From the NCBI RefSeq assembly GCF_021654135.1, contig NZ_JAKGSD010000014.1, positions 64,416 through 128,415 on the forward strand: a stretch of DNA of 64,000 nucleotides, written 5' to 3'. Source of the DNA: Amycolatopsis tucumanensis. GTDB taxonomy: Bacteria; Actinomycetota; Actinomycetes; Mycobacteriales; Pseudonocardiaceae. Position numbers and translations under genes: made by a program. The notes below the pieces were generated by a model. It saw only the letters and a program-made list of their open reading frames with translations, did not search any database and had not been told where the DNA came from. Below are positions 28,114-37,741 of this stretch, piece by piece (within the stretch, counting starts at the first letter, position 1; each line of letters begins with the position of its first letter).

Positions 28114-28529
28114 TGCTCTGCCTTCCGCTCGGCGTAGATTTCGGCGTCGGTGCGCTGGAGGTAGTCCATGGCGCCGGCGCGTTCGGGCTGCACCTGGTTC
28201 TGCAGCTCGGTGAACACGGGCGAGAAGTTCTCGGCCATCACTTCCTTGATCTGAGCCTGCACCTGGGCCACGGCCTCGGCGGACGCCTCCAGGATCGCGG
28301 CCTGAAGCGCGGCGGCGTCCGGCTTGCGGAACACCCGCGGGTCGATCTCCAGGTCGACGAGCTGGCCGCGCAGCCCCACGACCACCTTGACCGTGCGGTC
28401 CGGCGACCAGGCGACCCCGGTCATGCCGAGCATCCGCTCCTGCGCCGCCGGGAGGTTCGCGGTCGCCTGCCGCAGTTCGTCCAGCATTTCCTCGAAAACC
28501 GGGTCCACCCGGTCGGAAGAGAAGTTCAA
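28110..28529 (-). CDS. YbaB/EbfC-family-like protein of the ESX locus (139 aa)
   Basis: The protein reads as a helix (FEEMLDELRQATANLPAAQ), a two-strand sheet (VKVVVGLRGQLVDLEIDP) and a long C-terminal helix (LQAAILEASAEAVAQVQAQI), the fold of YbaB-type proteins often found in actinobacterial ESX toxin operons. I chose TTG at 28529 because GGGAGA lies six bases upstream. The open frame extends to 28637, but that part overlaps the mycosin start region. It is the first gene of the operon with the 112-aa protein and the giant toxin, and it is divergent from the mycosin gene. It may act as a toxin partner rather than a nucleoid protein (inference). Confidence 0.7.
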   Translation of the reverse strand: MNFSSDRVDPVFEEMLDELRQATANLPAAQERMLGMTGVAWSPDRTVKVVVGLRGQLVDLEIDPRVFRKPDAAALQAAILEASAEAVAQVQAQIKEVMAENFSPVFTELQNQVQPERAGAMDYLQRTDAEIYAERKAEQ

Positions 28530-28609
28530 GCCCGTCTCCCATCCGTTCGTCCCCCCGGCACAGCGGCGACATTGCCACATGCGGCGGGCACTCCGATAGC
28601 ATTCGGCGC

Positions 28610-29887
28610 GTGCAAGCCAAGCGTCTTCGATCGGCACTGGCCGCCGCGGTCACCGGGCTCGCCGTCGTCACGGTGACCCCGCAGGCCGCGCAGGCCCAGC
28701 AGAACTGTGTCGTTTCGGGGGAGCTCCTGGTTCCCGTTCCGTGGTCCCAGAAAATGCTCGCACCCGATCGGGTGTGGCCGCTGAGCACGGGGGCCGGGCA
28801 ACGTGTGGCGGTCCTCAGCACCGGCATCAGCGACAACCCGCTCCTGGCCGGGCACATCGCGGAGCGCGCGAACTTCGCTCCGGCCGGCACCGGTCAGCCC
28901 AGCGGCCTGCCCGACTGCCTGGGCAACGGCACCGGGGTCAGCGGCATCATCGCCGCACAACCGAGCGGCGCGGTGGGGTTCCACGGCATTGCGCCGGGAG
29001 CGCAGGTCCTGTCCGCGAAGGTCGTCGCCGACCAGTACCCGTCCAACCGAAACCCGCGCGAGACCGTCGCCCCGGAAACGCTGACCGCGGCGATCAACTG
29101 GGCCGTCGACCGCGGCGCGACGGTGATCGCGGTCCCGACCATCACCTACGACGACAACGCCGCCCTGCGCGGCGCCGTGCAGCGGGCGCTCTCCCGCGGC
29201 ATCGTGGTCGTGGCTGCCGTCGGCGAAACCGCGAGCAACGAACCGCCCGGCCTGGTCCCCTACCCGGCGGCTTACGACGGCGTCGTCGGTGTGGGCGCGA
29301 TCGCCGAAAACGGCGTCGTGACCCAGAACTCGCGCCCCACGGCCGTGGATCTGGTGGCGCCGGGCGCGAACGTGGTGACGACCTTCCCGAACGCCGGCCT
29401 TGGCACCGCTTCTGGCACACAGTTCGCCACCGCGTACGTGGCGGCCACGGTCGCGCTCGTCCGTTCCTACCGGCCGCAACTGTCCAACACGGACGTCGTG
29501 CAGCGGCTGTACGCCACCGCGTCCCCGGCCCCCGAAGGCACGGGCAGCGCGTACTACGGCTTCGGTGTCGTGAACCCGTACCAGGCCGTGTCCGACGACA
29601 TCGCCGCCGGCAACCCGGTGACGCTGCCACCGCTCACCCCGGTCACCGTCGACCCCGAGGTCGCCGCGCGACAGGCCGCCGAAAACCGCAGTGACGACTG
29701 GGCGTTCATCCTGGCGGCCGCCGGTTTCGCGCTCGTGCTGCTGGTGACCGCGATCGTCGTGTTCGGACCGCTCGGCCGCCGCCGCCGCTGGCGCGCCGGA
29801 CTCGCCCCGGTTCCGCAGGACCGGCCCGAGGACGAGCGTCCGGAGCCGCCCGTCGAACTGTTCAGCGACCGCCCCAAGCGGTCCTGA
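28610..29887 (+). CDS. mycP: Mycosin-like subtilase, catalytically dead (425 aa)
   Basis: Mycosin architecture: signal peptide (1-30), subtilase domain (~45-330), short linker, one membrane helix (~364-386) and an Arg-rich cytoplasmic tail. All catalytic positions are replaced. The Asp motif reads VLSTG (Ser70 for Asp). The His motif reads GNGT (Asn106 for His). The Ser motif reads SGTQFA (Gln271 for Ser). The oxyanion GN reads GE near residue 206. Family membership is clear from spacing and from flanking motifs such as GIAPGAQVLSAKV. In mycobacteria mycosins are needed for ESX complex integrity apart from protease activity, so this may be a purely structural subunit. GTG start. It lies between the ybaB-toxin operon and the esx-ecc operon. 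Confidence 0.85.
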   Translation: MQAKRLRSALAAAVTGLAVVTVTPQAAQAQQNCVVSGELLVPVPWSQKMLAPDRVWPLSTGAGQRVAVLSTGISDNPLLAGHIAERANFAPAGTGQPSGLPDCLGNGTGVSGIIAAQPSGAVGFHGIAPGAQVLSAKVVADQYPSNRNPRETVAPETLTAAINWAVDRGATVIAVPTITYDDNAALRGAVQRALSRGIVVVAAVGETASNEPPGLVPYPAAYDGVVGVGAIAENGVVTQNSRPTAVDLVAPGANVVTTFPNAGLGTASGTQFATAYVAATVALVRSYRPQLSNTDVVQRLYATASPAPEGTGSAYYGFGVVNPYQAVSDDIAAGNPVTLPPLTPVTVDPEVAARQAAENRSDDWAFILAAAGFALVLLVTAIVVFGPLGRRRRWRAGLAPVPQDRPEDERPEPPVELFSDRPKRS

Positions 29888-29934
29888 TCCCCTGCTGCAC
29901 AACGATTCCCTCCCCGGTGTTCCCAGCGTGAGAC

Positions 29935-29974
29935 AAGCCGGTCCCGGAGCGTGTTCGCGCTCCGGGACCGGCTT
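29935..29974. terminator. Strong bidirectional hairpin between mycP and the esx pair
   Basis: A perfect 17-bp inverted repeat (29935-29951 and 29958-29974) closes a six-base TGTTCG loop. It lies between the convergent mycosin gene and the last WXG100 gene, so it can terminate both. Confidence 0.8.
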
Positions 29975-29988
29975 CGGCGGTCGAGCTC

Positions 29989-30276
29989 TCAGATGTTGAA
30001 GTAGCCCCTCGCCTGCATGTCCTTGTCGAACGCGTTCTCGGCTGCCCTGATGACGGCGTTACCCATGTCCTGGTGGGTGCTGCCGAAGTTGTTGACGCGC
30101 TGGTTCCAGATCTCCTGGGCCTCGTCGAACGCCGTGGCGGCCGCACCGTTCCAGTCTTCGGCCAGGATGTTCTTGGCCTTCTGCTTGAACTGTTCGAACA
30201 GCTGGATCAGCTCGCCGGATTTCGTGATGTTCGTGGTGCCGGTGTCACCGACCGTGCCGTCGTAACGCAGAACCAT
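29989..30276 (-). CDS. esxB: WXG100 family ESX protein (95 aa)
   Basis: A 95-residue two-helix protein with the central WNG turn (WXG motif) between helices LIQLFEQFKQKAKNILAED and AAATAFDEAQEIWNQRV, typical size for an EsxA/EsxB protein. No clear YxxxD/E export signal is visible at the C-terminus. It is encoded 29 bp after another WXG100-like gene. The pair is expected to form a heterodimer exported by EccC. The symbol is assigned by position and is tentative. Confidence 0.85.
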   Translation of the reverse strand: MVLRYDGTVGDTGTTNITKSGELIQLFEQFKQKAKNILAEDWNGAAATAFDEAQEIWNQRVNNFGSTHQDMGNAVIRAAENAFDKDMQARGYFNI

Positions 30277-30305
30277 GTCTGTCCCCTTCCGAAGCTGCTG
30301 CGCCG

Positions 30306-30656
30306 TCAGGCGGAGGCGGTTCCGCCGAGCCGGCCGAAGTTCATGCCGCCGGAGCCCGGCGCGATGGCGTTGATGACGTTCTGGCTGTCCTGGTCCTGGT
30401 TGGTCAGCAGGTTGGTGGTGCTGAGGATGCCGTTCACCAGGTTGTCGAGGATGGGAGCCAGCTGGCTCTTCCAGAAGTTCAGCATCTCGTCCTGCTTGCC
30501 GAGAGCGGCGGTCGAAGCGCCGCCCAGCCAGCTGGCGCCGACCACGCCGGCGTAGTCGCTGTGGATGCTCGAGCAGAGCTGCTCACCCTGGTCCTTGGCA
30601 TCGCTGAGCAGCGTCCTCAGGTGCTGGGTCTGTGTCTCATCGAGTTTCAGGACCAC
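30306..30656 (-). CDS. esxA: WXG100-like ESX protein (116 aa)
   Basis: Helix-turn-helix protein with WLG as the WXG turn (GASWLGGASTAALG). It is slightly longer than usual because of a ~20-residue Gly/Asn-rich C-terminal tail. It is followed by the 95-aa WXG100 gene and preceded, after 149 bp, by eccB on the same strand. The gap suggests its own promoter. Partner of the adjacent WXG100 protein; which of them carries the secretion signal is unclear. Confidence 0.8.
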   Translation of the reverse strand: MVLKLDETQTQHLRTLLSDAKDQGEQLCSSIHSDYAGVVGASWLGGASTAALGKQDEMLNFWKSQLAPILDNLVNGILSTTNLLTNQDQDSQNVINAIAPGSGGMNFGRLGGTASA

Positions 30657-30805
30657 GCCTGATCACCCCCATATCACGGGACATTTATCAGCAGAATAGG
30701 CGGCGCGGCTGACATCCCCCCGTCGCCCCGTACCACCCTGGCACGAAGCAAAACCGCTGGTCAAGACTTTCTGCCAGAGATTCACGGACGCCCGGTGCGG
30801 GCCGA

Positions 30806-32206
30806 CTACGGGACCGCCGACACCATCGCCGCGGACGGGTTCAGCGTCGGGCCCTCCGGGATGCGCTGCACGAGCGCGGCGGGCATGTCGACGGCCGACG
30901 ACGCCGAGTACCCGAGCTGGGCCAGCACGTCCTCCGACGGCACCGGGTACCGCAGGCCGGTGTCGGTGACCAGCGTGTACGCGCCCGTGGTCGCCGTAGC
31001 CGACGGCAGCACCCGCACCACGGCGACGCTGCCCGGCGGGACCAGCACCCGGTCGGCAAGCTTCGTGCCGGTGCCGCTCTCCACAGTGGTGTCGATGGCG
31101 GCCGTCATCGCGTTCGGGTCACCGCCGATCGAGATCACCGGGTCGGTGCGCGCGTCGTGGGTCTCCGAGCACAAGGCGGCGCGGCCCTCGTCCGGCACGG
31201 TGGCGAGCTCCGGCGGCAGCGACGGCGGGGCCGCCTCACCCTCCGCGGGTGCCAGCGCGTTGCTGGTCGGGGCCGCGTTGGCGGCCGCCGCGGGGATCTC
31301 CTTGGGCTGCATGGAGTACTGGCCGGAGATGATCCGCACCTGCAGCTCGGTCAGCGGGGCCAGCCCCTCCTGCCGGACCAGGTAGTACTGCACGCCGCGG
31401 GACAACGGGTAGTAGACGACGTCGCCGACGGCGAACCCACTCAGCACTGTGGACGGCGATCCCTGGCCGGGCACGTCGATGCGGCCGATGTCCTGCCCCA
31501 CCGGCAGCCCGTTCAGCCACGCCGTCCCCGCGTCCACCGCGGCGGCCTGCGCGCCGAACACCGACCGGATCACCGCGACGTCGGTGATCCGGTAGCGGTG
31601 GTTGTTCCACACCAGGTAGACGGTGCCGTCGGTGGAGTCGCGGGCCAGGATCGCGCGCTGCCCGAGCGGTGCGCCGCCCGGCATCGACTGCCCGACCATC
31701 AGCGTCGTCGTGGTCAGCGGTGCGCCGGCCAGGTTCTGCCCCAGCACCGAACACATCGTCCACGGCGTCGCGGTCGCGCGGTTCGCGGGCGGCAACGAGG
31801 CAGGCGCGCCGGGGATGCCCACGGCGGGCCTGCGCGGCAGCCCGGCGAGGTCCTTGCCGGCCACGCGGTGCGGTCCGGCCTTGTCCGCGCTGGTCAGCAG
31901 CCGTGCCGAGGCGTAGTTCAGGGTCGGCTGCAGCTCACCGGACTGGTACACGAACGTCGCGCCCGTCTCGCGCTCGATCACCACCGCGCCGTCGGCTTTC
32001 CAGGACGTGCCACCGACTCCGGTGAACACCCCGTAAACACCGAAGCCCGCGGCGACCAGCACCGCGATCATCACCCCGGCGAACACCGCGCCCACTCCGC
32101 GCCGCAACGGGGTCAGCTCCGGATCGGTCTCGTGCACGATGAGCGCGGAGGTGACCCGCTGCATCATGAACTGGTAGGCCTGCAGCTGGTCGCGACGAGT
32201 GGGCAC
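30806..32206 (-). CDS. eccB: Type VII secretion protein EccB (466 aa)
   Basis: Starts with the family-typical PTRRDQLQAYQFMMQRV cytoplasmic segment, followed by one membrane helix (~37-61) and a large periplasmic domain. The two cysteines expected to form the EccB disulfide are present (TMCSVLG and AALCSET). Repeated motifs such as GFAVGDVVYYPLSRGVQYYLV and a C-terminal RYPVPS region are characteristic. GTG start with GAGGGA upstream. It follows eccD by nine bases in the same operon. Core membrane component of the ESX translocon; length is normal. Confidence 0.95.
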   Translation of the reverse strand: MPTRRDQLQAYQFMMQRVTSALIVHETDPELTPLRRGVGAVFAGVMIAVLVAAGFGVYGVFTGVGGTSWKADGAVVIERETGATFVYQSGELQPTLNYASARLLTSADKAGPHRVAGKDLAGLPRRPAVGIPGAPASLPPANRATATPWTMCSVLGQNLAGAPLTTTTLMVGQSMPGGAPLGQRAILARDSTDGTVYLVWNNHRYRITDVAVIRSVFGAQAAAVDAGTAWLNGLPVGQDIGRIDVPGQGSPSTVLSGFAVGDVVYYPLSRGVQYYLVRQEGLAPLTELQVRIISGQYSMQPKEIPAAAANAAPTSNALAPAEGEAAPPSLPPELATVPDEGRAALCSETHDARTDPVISIGGDPNAMTAAIDTTVESGTGTKLADRVLVPPGSVAVVRVLPSATATTGAYTLVTDTGLRYPVPSEDVLAQLGYSASSAVDMPAALVQRIPEGPTLNPSAAMVSAVP

Positions 32207-32215
32207 GCCTATCCC

Positions 32216-33616
32216 TCAGCCGATCGAGGCCATCAGGCCCTGGACGTATGCGAAGAATCCGGTGATGAACCCCGCGAACGGGATCAGGGCCACGATAGCC
32301 ATGACGTCCACGATGTCCGCGATCCGGCCGAACCACGGCGACGGGTTCTTGCGGGAATAGACCAGCCCGGCCGCCGCGACCAGCAGCGCGAGCACCACCA
32401 GCGCCAGCAGGAACAGCCCGATCCCGCCGTTGCCGGAGGCGGTGGAAAAACACCAGTCGGCCAGCAGCGCGAACACCCACAGCCCGGCGACCAGCAGCGG
32501 GATCCGCTGGCGCGGCACCGGGAACAGCCGGGCCCGCAGGAGCAGCGCCGCGCACGCGAGGATCAGCATGATCAGCCGCGATCCGCCGCCGTGCGCGGCG
32601 AGGGGGATCGACGACAACGCGCTGATCAGCGCGGCGCCGGTGAGGAAGCCGGTGAGCAGTTCGTCGGCACGTGCGGCGGCGTCGAACACCGCCGGGGTGG
32701 CCGGGTGCGGTTCGTCGTTGAGCAGGTCGGCCGAGCGCTGCGGCAGCGCGGGCAGCGGGACCCGGCCCAGCCGCAGCGCCAGCCACGGGTACCCGGGCAG
32801 CAGGCCGATCGCGATGGTCAGGACCAGCGCGCCGGCCGCGTCCGGGTCCATCCAGCCGCCGAACAACGCGCCCAGCGCGCCGAGGAATCCGGTGCTGATC
32901 GCGGCGACGAACACGCGGCTCATCGCGCCCACGCCGAGGTAGCCGACGATGCCGAAGACCAGCAGTGAAATGGTCCCCAGCAGCAGCTGCGCGGACCCGA
33001 AGGAGAACAGTCCCAGGTGGTCCGGCGCGGTCGGCAGGTAACCGCCGAGGAAGGCGTACGGCAGCGCCGATCCGGCGAACACCGCGCCCGCGTAGGCGTC
33101 CGGCACCGCGCGCGCCACCACGATTCCCAGCGCGGTCAGGACCACCGCGGCCCCCAGCGTGATCAGGCCGGCGCTCAGCCACGGTGGTTCGAACAACAGG
33201 GCGGCGAGGCTGCCCGCGCACAGCAGCACGGCCGCGATCACCAGCCCGGCCCGCCGAGTGGCCCCGCGACCCCAGCTGCGGCCGTAGCGCCGGGCCCCGC
33301 TGGCGATGGCCTCGACCAGGTCGTCGTACTCGATCTCGGGCCAGTCGACCGGGCCGGGGACCAGGTGCAGGATCTCGCCGTCGCGCACCTGCTGCGCGGC
33401 GAGCGTCTGCTGCCCGTCGAGGCGCTCGCCGGTGGGCCGCCGCAGCGACCAGCCGCCGTGCTGCTCGCCGGTGTCCGGCGCGTCCTCGCCCGCGTGGCGC
33501 AGGATGTAGGGGAGCAGTTCCGCGACCGGCACGTTCTCCGGGAGCGCGACGTCGATCCCGCGCTTGGGCGTGGTGATGCTCACCTTCGCGAGGGTCGTGC
33601 CCATCGCCGACGTCAT
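32216..33616 (-). CDS. eccD: Type VII secretion integral membrane protein EccD (466 aa)
   Basis: Residues ~1-95 form the ubiquitin-like cytoplasmic domain (KVSITTPKRGIDVALPENVPVAEL without the pause would be the first strands), followed by eleven hydrophobic helices between about residue 125 and the C-terminus. This is the standard EccD layout and length. ATG at 33616 is preceded by GTAGGGG. The gene is divergent from eccC with a 120-bp shared promoter region and forms an operon with eccB and probably the esx pair. It forms the membrane pore scaffold of the ESX system. Confidence 0.95.
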   Translation of the reverse strand: MTSAMGTTLAKVSITTPKRGIDVALPENVPVAELLPYILRHAGEDAPDTGEQHGGWSLRRPTGERLDGQQTLAAQQVRDGEILHLVPGPVDWPEIEYDDLVEAIASGARRYGRSWGRGATRRAGLVIAAVLLCAGSLAALLFEPPWLSAGLITLGAAVVLTALGIVVARAVPDAYAGAVFAGSALPYAFLGGYLPTAPDHLGLFSFGSAQLLLGTISLLVFGIVGYLGVGAMSRVFVAAISTGFLGALGALFGGWMDPDAAGALVLTIAIGLLPGYPWLALRLGRVPLPALPQRSADLLNDEPHPATPAVFDAAARADELLTGFLTGAALISALSSIPLAAHGGGSRLIMLILACAALLLRARLFPVPRQRIPLLVAGLWVFALLADWCFSTASGNGGIGLFLLALVVLALLVAAAGLVYSRKNPSPWFGRIADIVDVMAIVALIPFAGFITGFFAYVQGLMASIG

Positions 33617-33736
33617 GCTGCCCCTACCTCCAAATTGGACCCCGAGACCGGCTGGGAGAGTATCAATTAAAGCGCGACACTAGGCTGGCGGAAAGCTCTA
33701 TGCTGGCGCACCCGGGCGCTCGGGAGGTTTTCGGTC

Positions 33737-36700
33737 TTGGGAACGATCATAGTCAAGCGGCCACTGCGGCGGCCCGCGCCTGACCTGCCCTCAGGCGACG
33801 TGGTGCTCGATCCCCCGCCGGAAAATCCGCCGCCCGCGGGCAAGAGCTGGACGCGGGTGCTGATGATCCTGCCCATGCTCGCCGGCACCGGCGGCATGGC
33901 GCTGCTGATCGGCGCCGGCCGGTCCGGTCCCCTGATGTACGTCGCCGGCGGTCTGTACGGCGTCGCGGTGCTCGGCATGATCCTGTTCCAGATCATCAGC
34001 CAGAACGGGCAGGGGCCGAGCAAACAGGAGATGATCGCGAACCGCCGCCGGTACATGCGGCGGCTGTCGCAGCTGCGCGCGCAGGTGCGGGACACGATCG
34101 ACCAGCAGCGCAAGGCGATGTTCTACCGCCACCCGGACCCGTCGCGGCTGTGGTCGACGGCGCAGAGCGCGCGCGTGTGGGAACGCCGTCCCGGCGACTG
34201 GGACTTCACTGTCATCCGGATCGGCCTCGGCTCGCAGGAGCTCGCCACCCCGCTCGTGCCGCCGGAGACCAAGCCGATCGACGAGCTGGAACCGCTGTGC
34301 GCGATGGCGCTGCGGAAGTTCGTCACCACCTATTCGACGGTGCCCGACCTGCCGGTCGCGGTCGCCCTGCGCGGGTTCTCCCGGATCTACCTGACCGGCG
34401 ACGACGACCGCAAGCGCGCGATGGCCCGCGCGCTGGTCGCGCAGCTGGGCACCTTCCACGCGCCGGGCGACGTGCTGACCGCGTTCTGCGTGCGCGAGCG
34501 CGAGCTGTGGGACTGGGCCAAGTGGCTGCCGCACGCGCTGCACCCGACCAAGACCGACGCGGTCGGCCAGATCCGGCTGGTGGCGCCGAGCGTGACGGCG
34601 CTGGAGGCGATGCTCGACGACGTGGTGGCCAACCGGCCGCGCTTCAACCCGGGCACACAGCCGATCGAGGGCTCCACGCACGTGGTCGTGTTCGTCGACG
34701 GCGGCGACACCGGCGGGTCCGAGCACCTGATGATCGAGGGCGGCGTCGAGGGCGTCACCGTCATCGACCTCTCCGGCGAGCCGCCGCGCCTGCTGGACGC
34801 CGCCACCCTGGTCCTGGACATCTCGCCCGACGGCAACCTGACCAGCCGCACCATGGACGGCGCCGGCAACATCGGCACCGCCGACGGGCTGGGCGTCGAG
34901 GAGATGCGCGGCCTGGTGCGCACGCTCGCGCCGCTGCGGCTGTCCGCGCTGACCGCGAGCGAGCAGCCGCTGTCCGGGTCGCTGGAGCTGACCGACCTGC
35001 TCGGCCTGGGCGACCCGTACGAGTTCGACCTGGCGAAGAGCTGGGAGACGCGGTCCAACCGGGACCGGCTCCGCGTGCCGATCGGCATCACCGCCGACGG
35101 CCGCCCGATGGAGCTGGACCTCAAGGAATCCGCGCAGGACGGCATGGGCCCGCACGGCCTGCTCGTCGGCGCCACCGGCTCGGGCAAGTCCGAGCTGCTG
35201 CGCACGCTGGTGCTGGCGCTGGCCGTCACCCACGACTCGGAGATCCTCAACTTCGTGCTGGTGGACTTCAAGGGTGGCGCCACGTTCACCAAGCTCGACC
35301 GGCTGCCGCACACCAGCGCGGTGATCACCAACCTGGCCGACGAGCTGCACCTGGTGGACCGCATGCTCGACGCGATCGGCGGCGAGCTGGTGCGCAGGCA
35401 GGAACTGCTGCGCAAGGCGGGCAACTACGGTTCACAGCGCGACTACGAGAAGGCCCGCACCGCGGGCGCCCCGCTCGACCCGCTGCCCGCGCTGCTGATC
35501 GTCGTCGACGAGTTCTCCGAGCTGCTCACCGCGCGGCCGGACTTCATTGACATGTTCGTCCAGATTGGACGCGTCGGCCGTTCGCTCGGCGTTCACCTGC
35601 TGCTCGCCTCGCAGCGGCTGGAGGAGGGCAGGCTGCGCGGGCTGGACTCGCACCTGTCCTATCGCATCGCGTTGCGGACGTTCTCGGCGATGGAGAGCCG
35701 GGTCGTGCTCGGCACGCCGGACGCGTTCCAGCTGCCCCGCTCCCCCGGCAACGGCTTCCTCAAGACCGGTGTCGACGAGCTGACCCGCTTCAAGGCCGCG
35801 TACGTGTCGGGGGTGCACCGGCGCGGCACGATCCAGCGCACCGACGACGAGGGCCGCCAGATCGACCCGGTCCAGGACTACTCGACGGCCTACCTGCGCC
35901 CGCGGCTGGCGGAGAAGCCGGTGGAGCAGCCGAAGCCCGCCGAGTCCGACGACCTGGGCGAGACGCTGATGGACGTGCTGGTCGAGCGGCTGGAGGGGCA
36001 GGGCGTGCCGGCGCACCAGGTGTGGCTGCCGCCGCTGGCGGAGCCCCCGTCGCTGGACAAGCTGCTGGAACCACTGGTGCACGACCCGCAGCGCGGGATC
36101 ACGACCGGCCAGGAGCAGTACCGCGGCGCGCTGCACGCGGCGGCGGGCATCATCGACCGGCCCGCGGACCAGCGCCGCGACGTGTGCTGGCTCGACCTGT
36201 CCGGCGCGGGCGGCAACATCGCCGTCGTCGGCGGCCCGCAGAGCGGCAAGAGCACGGTGATCCGCACGATCATCGGCAGCCTCGCGCTCACCCACACCCC
36301 CGCGGAGGTGCAGTTCTTCTGCCTCGACTTCGGCGGCGGCGGATTGACCGCCATGCGCGACCTCGCCCACGTCGGCGGGGTGGCGACGCGGCGCGACGTC
36401 GACCGGGTCCGGCGCAGCATCGCCGAGGCCAGGACGCTGCTCGCCGAGCGCGAGCAGCGGTTCGCCGAGCACGGCATCGACGGCATGGCGACCTATCGCA
36501 AGCTGCTGCGCGAAGGCCGGTTCCCCGAGGATCGGTTCGGCGACCTGTTCCTGGTCATCGACGGCTGGGCCACGGTGCGCGCGGAGTTCGAGGACCTGGA
36601 ACCGGGCGTGACCGAGCTGCTCAACCGTGGCCTGGCGTTCGGGATCCACGTCATCGCCAGCTCCAACCGCTGGTTGGACCTGCGGATGAACGTGCGCGAC

Positions 36701-37696
36701 ATGTTCGGCAGCCGTATCGAGCTGCGCCTCGGCGACCCGGTCGACTCGGTCATCGGCCGCCGCCAGGCCGCCGGTGTGCCGGAGCAGTCCCCGGGACGCG
36801 GCCTGTCGCCGGACGCCATGCACTTCCTGTCCGGGGTGCCCCGCATCGACGGGCAGGAGACCGCCGACGGGCTCGCCGACGGCGTCCAGCACTTGGTGGA
36901 GACCATCAGCGGCGTCTGGACCGGCAAGCCCGCCCCCAGGGTGCGCCTGCTCCCGGACGTGCTGCCGTACGCCGAGCTGCCCGCGCCGGACGAGAAGAGG
37001 GGAATCCCGATCGGGATCTCCGAGACCGACCTGCAGCCGGTCCACCTGGACTTCGTCACCGAACCCCACCTGGTCCTCTTCGGCGACGTCGAGTCCGGCA
37101 AGAGCACGTTCCTGCGGGCGCTGGCCAAGAGCATCATGGCTCGCTACACCCCCGACGAGGCCCAGATCGCGCTGATCGACTTCCGGCGCAGCATGCTCGG
37201 CCTGGTTCCGGACGAGTACTTGATCGGTTACGCGACGACGAGCGGAACCGTTCAGGAAATGACGCGTCTGACCATCGACGCGATGCAGAAACGACTTCCG
37301 GGGGGTGACATCACGCCGGAGCAGCTCCGCTCCCGCAGCTGGTGGAGCGGCCCGGAGCTGTTCATCCTGGTCGACGACTACGACCTGGTCGCACCGAACC
37401 CGCACGACAACCCGCTGACCCAGCTGCTGGAGTTCATGACGCAGGGCCGGGACATCGGGCTCCACCTGATCGTCACCCGGCGCATCGGTGGCGCCGCGCG
37501 GGCGATGTACGACCCGGTGATCGCCCGGATCCGGGACCTGGCCTCGCCGGGGATCCTGATGTCGGGCAGCCGCGAGGAGGGGCCGCTGCTGGGCAACATC
37601 AAGCCGCAGAAGCTGCCACCGGGCCGCGGCTGGTTCATCACCCGCGGCGCGGGCGCCCGGCTGGTCCAGCTCGCGCACCTGCCCGCGGATGAATAG
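33737..37696 (+). CDS. eccC: Type VII secretion ATPase EccC (1,319 aa)
   Basis: Two N-terminal membrane helices (~35-80) are followed by three FtsK/SpoIIIE ATPase domains. Walker A motifs are GATGSGKS (478-485), GGPQSGKS (832-839) and GDVESGKS (1116-1123). Walker B motifs are IVVDEF in domain 1 (with catalytic Glu), LVIDGW in domain 2 and ILVDDY in domain 3. Only domain 1 has the full active-site acid pair, as in other EccC proteins. It is a fused EccCa+EccCb. TTG start at 33737 with GGGAGG nine bases upstream. It powers export and recognises substrate C-termini through the last ATPase domain. Confidence 0.95.
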   Translation: MGTIIVKRPLRRPAPDLPSGDVVLDPPPENPPPAGKSWTRVLMILPMLAGTGGMALLIGAGRSGPLMYVAGGLYGVAVLGMILFQIISQNGQGPSKQEMIANRRRYMRRLSQLRAQVRDTIDQQRKAMFYRHPDPSRLWSTAQSARVWERRPGDWDFTVIRIGLGSQELATPLVPPETKPIDELEPLCAMALRKFVTTYSTVPDLPVAVALRGFSRIYLTGDDDRKRAMARALVAQLGTFHAPGDVLTAFCVRERELWDWAKWLPHALHPTKTDAVGQIRLVAPSVTALEAMLDDVVANRPRFNPGTQPIEGSTHVVVFVDGGDTGGSEHLMIEGGVEGVTVIDLSGEPPRLLDAATLVLDISPDGNLTSRTMDGAGNIGTADGLGVEEMRGLVRTLAPLRLSALTASEQPLSGSLELTDLLGLGDPYEFDLAKSWETRSNRDRLRVPIGITADGRPMELDLKESAQDGMGPHGLLVGATGSGKSELLRTLVLALAVTHDSEILNFVLVDFKGGATFTKLDRLPHTSAVITNLADELHLVDRMLDAIGGELVRRQELLRKAGNYGSQRDYEKARTAGAPLDPLPALLIVVDEFSELLTARPDFIDMFVQIGRVGRSLGVHLLLASQRLEEGRLRGLDSHLSYRIALRTFSAMESRVVLGTPDAFQLPRSPGNGFLKTGVDELTRFKAAYVSGVHRRGTIQRTDDEGRQIDPVQDYSTAYLRPRLAEKPVEQPKPAESDDLGETLMDVLVERLEGQGVPAHQVWLPPLAEPPSLDKLLEPLVHDPQRGITTGQEQYRGALHAAAGIIDRPADQRRDVCWLDLSGAGGNIAVVGGPQSGKSTVIRTIIGSLALTHTPAEVQFFCLDFGGGGLTAMRDLAHVGGVATRRDVDRVRRSIAEARTLLAEREQRFAEHGIDGMATYRKLLREGRFPEDRFGDLFLVIDGWATVRAEFEDLEPGVTELLNRGLAFGIHVIASSNRWLDLRMNVRDMFGSRIELRLGDPVDSVIGRRQAAGVPEQSPGRGLSPDAMHFLSGVPRIDGQETADGLADGVQHLVETISGVWTGKPAPRVRLLPDVLPYAELPAPDEKRGIPIGISETDLQPVHLDFVTEPHLVLFGDVESGKSTFLRALAKSIMARYTPDEAQIALIDFRRSMLGLVPDEYLIGYATTSGTVQEMTRLTIDAMQKRLPGGDITPEQLRSRSWWSGPELFILVDDYDLVAPNPHDNPLTQLLEFMTQGRDIGLHLIVTRRIGGAARAMYDPVIARIRDLASPGILMSGSREEGPLLGNIKPQKLPPGRGWFITRGAGARLVQLAHLPADE

Positions 37697-37741
37697 GACA
37701 GTTTTCCACCGGGGTTGACATCGGATGGTTACCTGAGAGAG

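Noticed and set aside
28114..28890. Extension of the 112-aa ESX protein to 28890
   Set aside because: It overlaps the YbaB-like gene and the mycosin start and has Cys/Arg-rich shadow composition.
28741..29694. Second long frame inside mycP
   Set aside because: Arg-rich shadow of the mycosin gene, whose own frame has a signal peptide, subtilase fold and membrane anchor.
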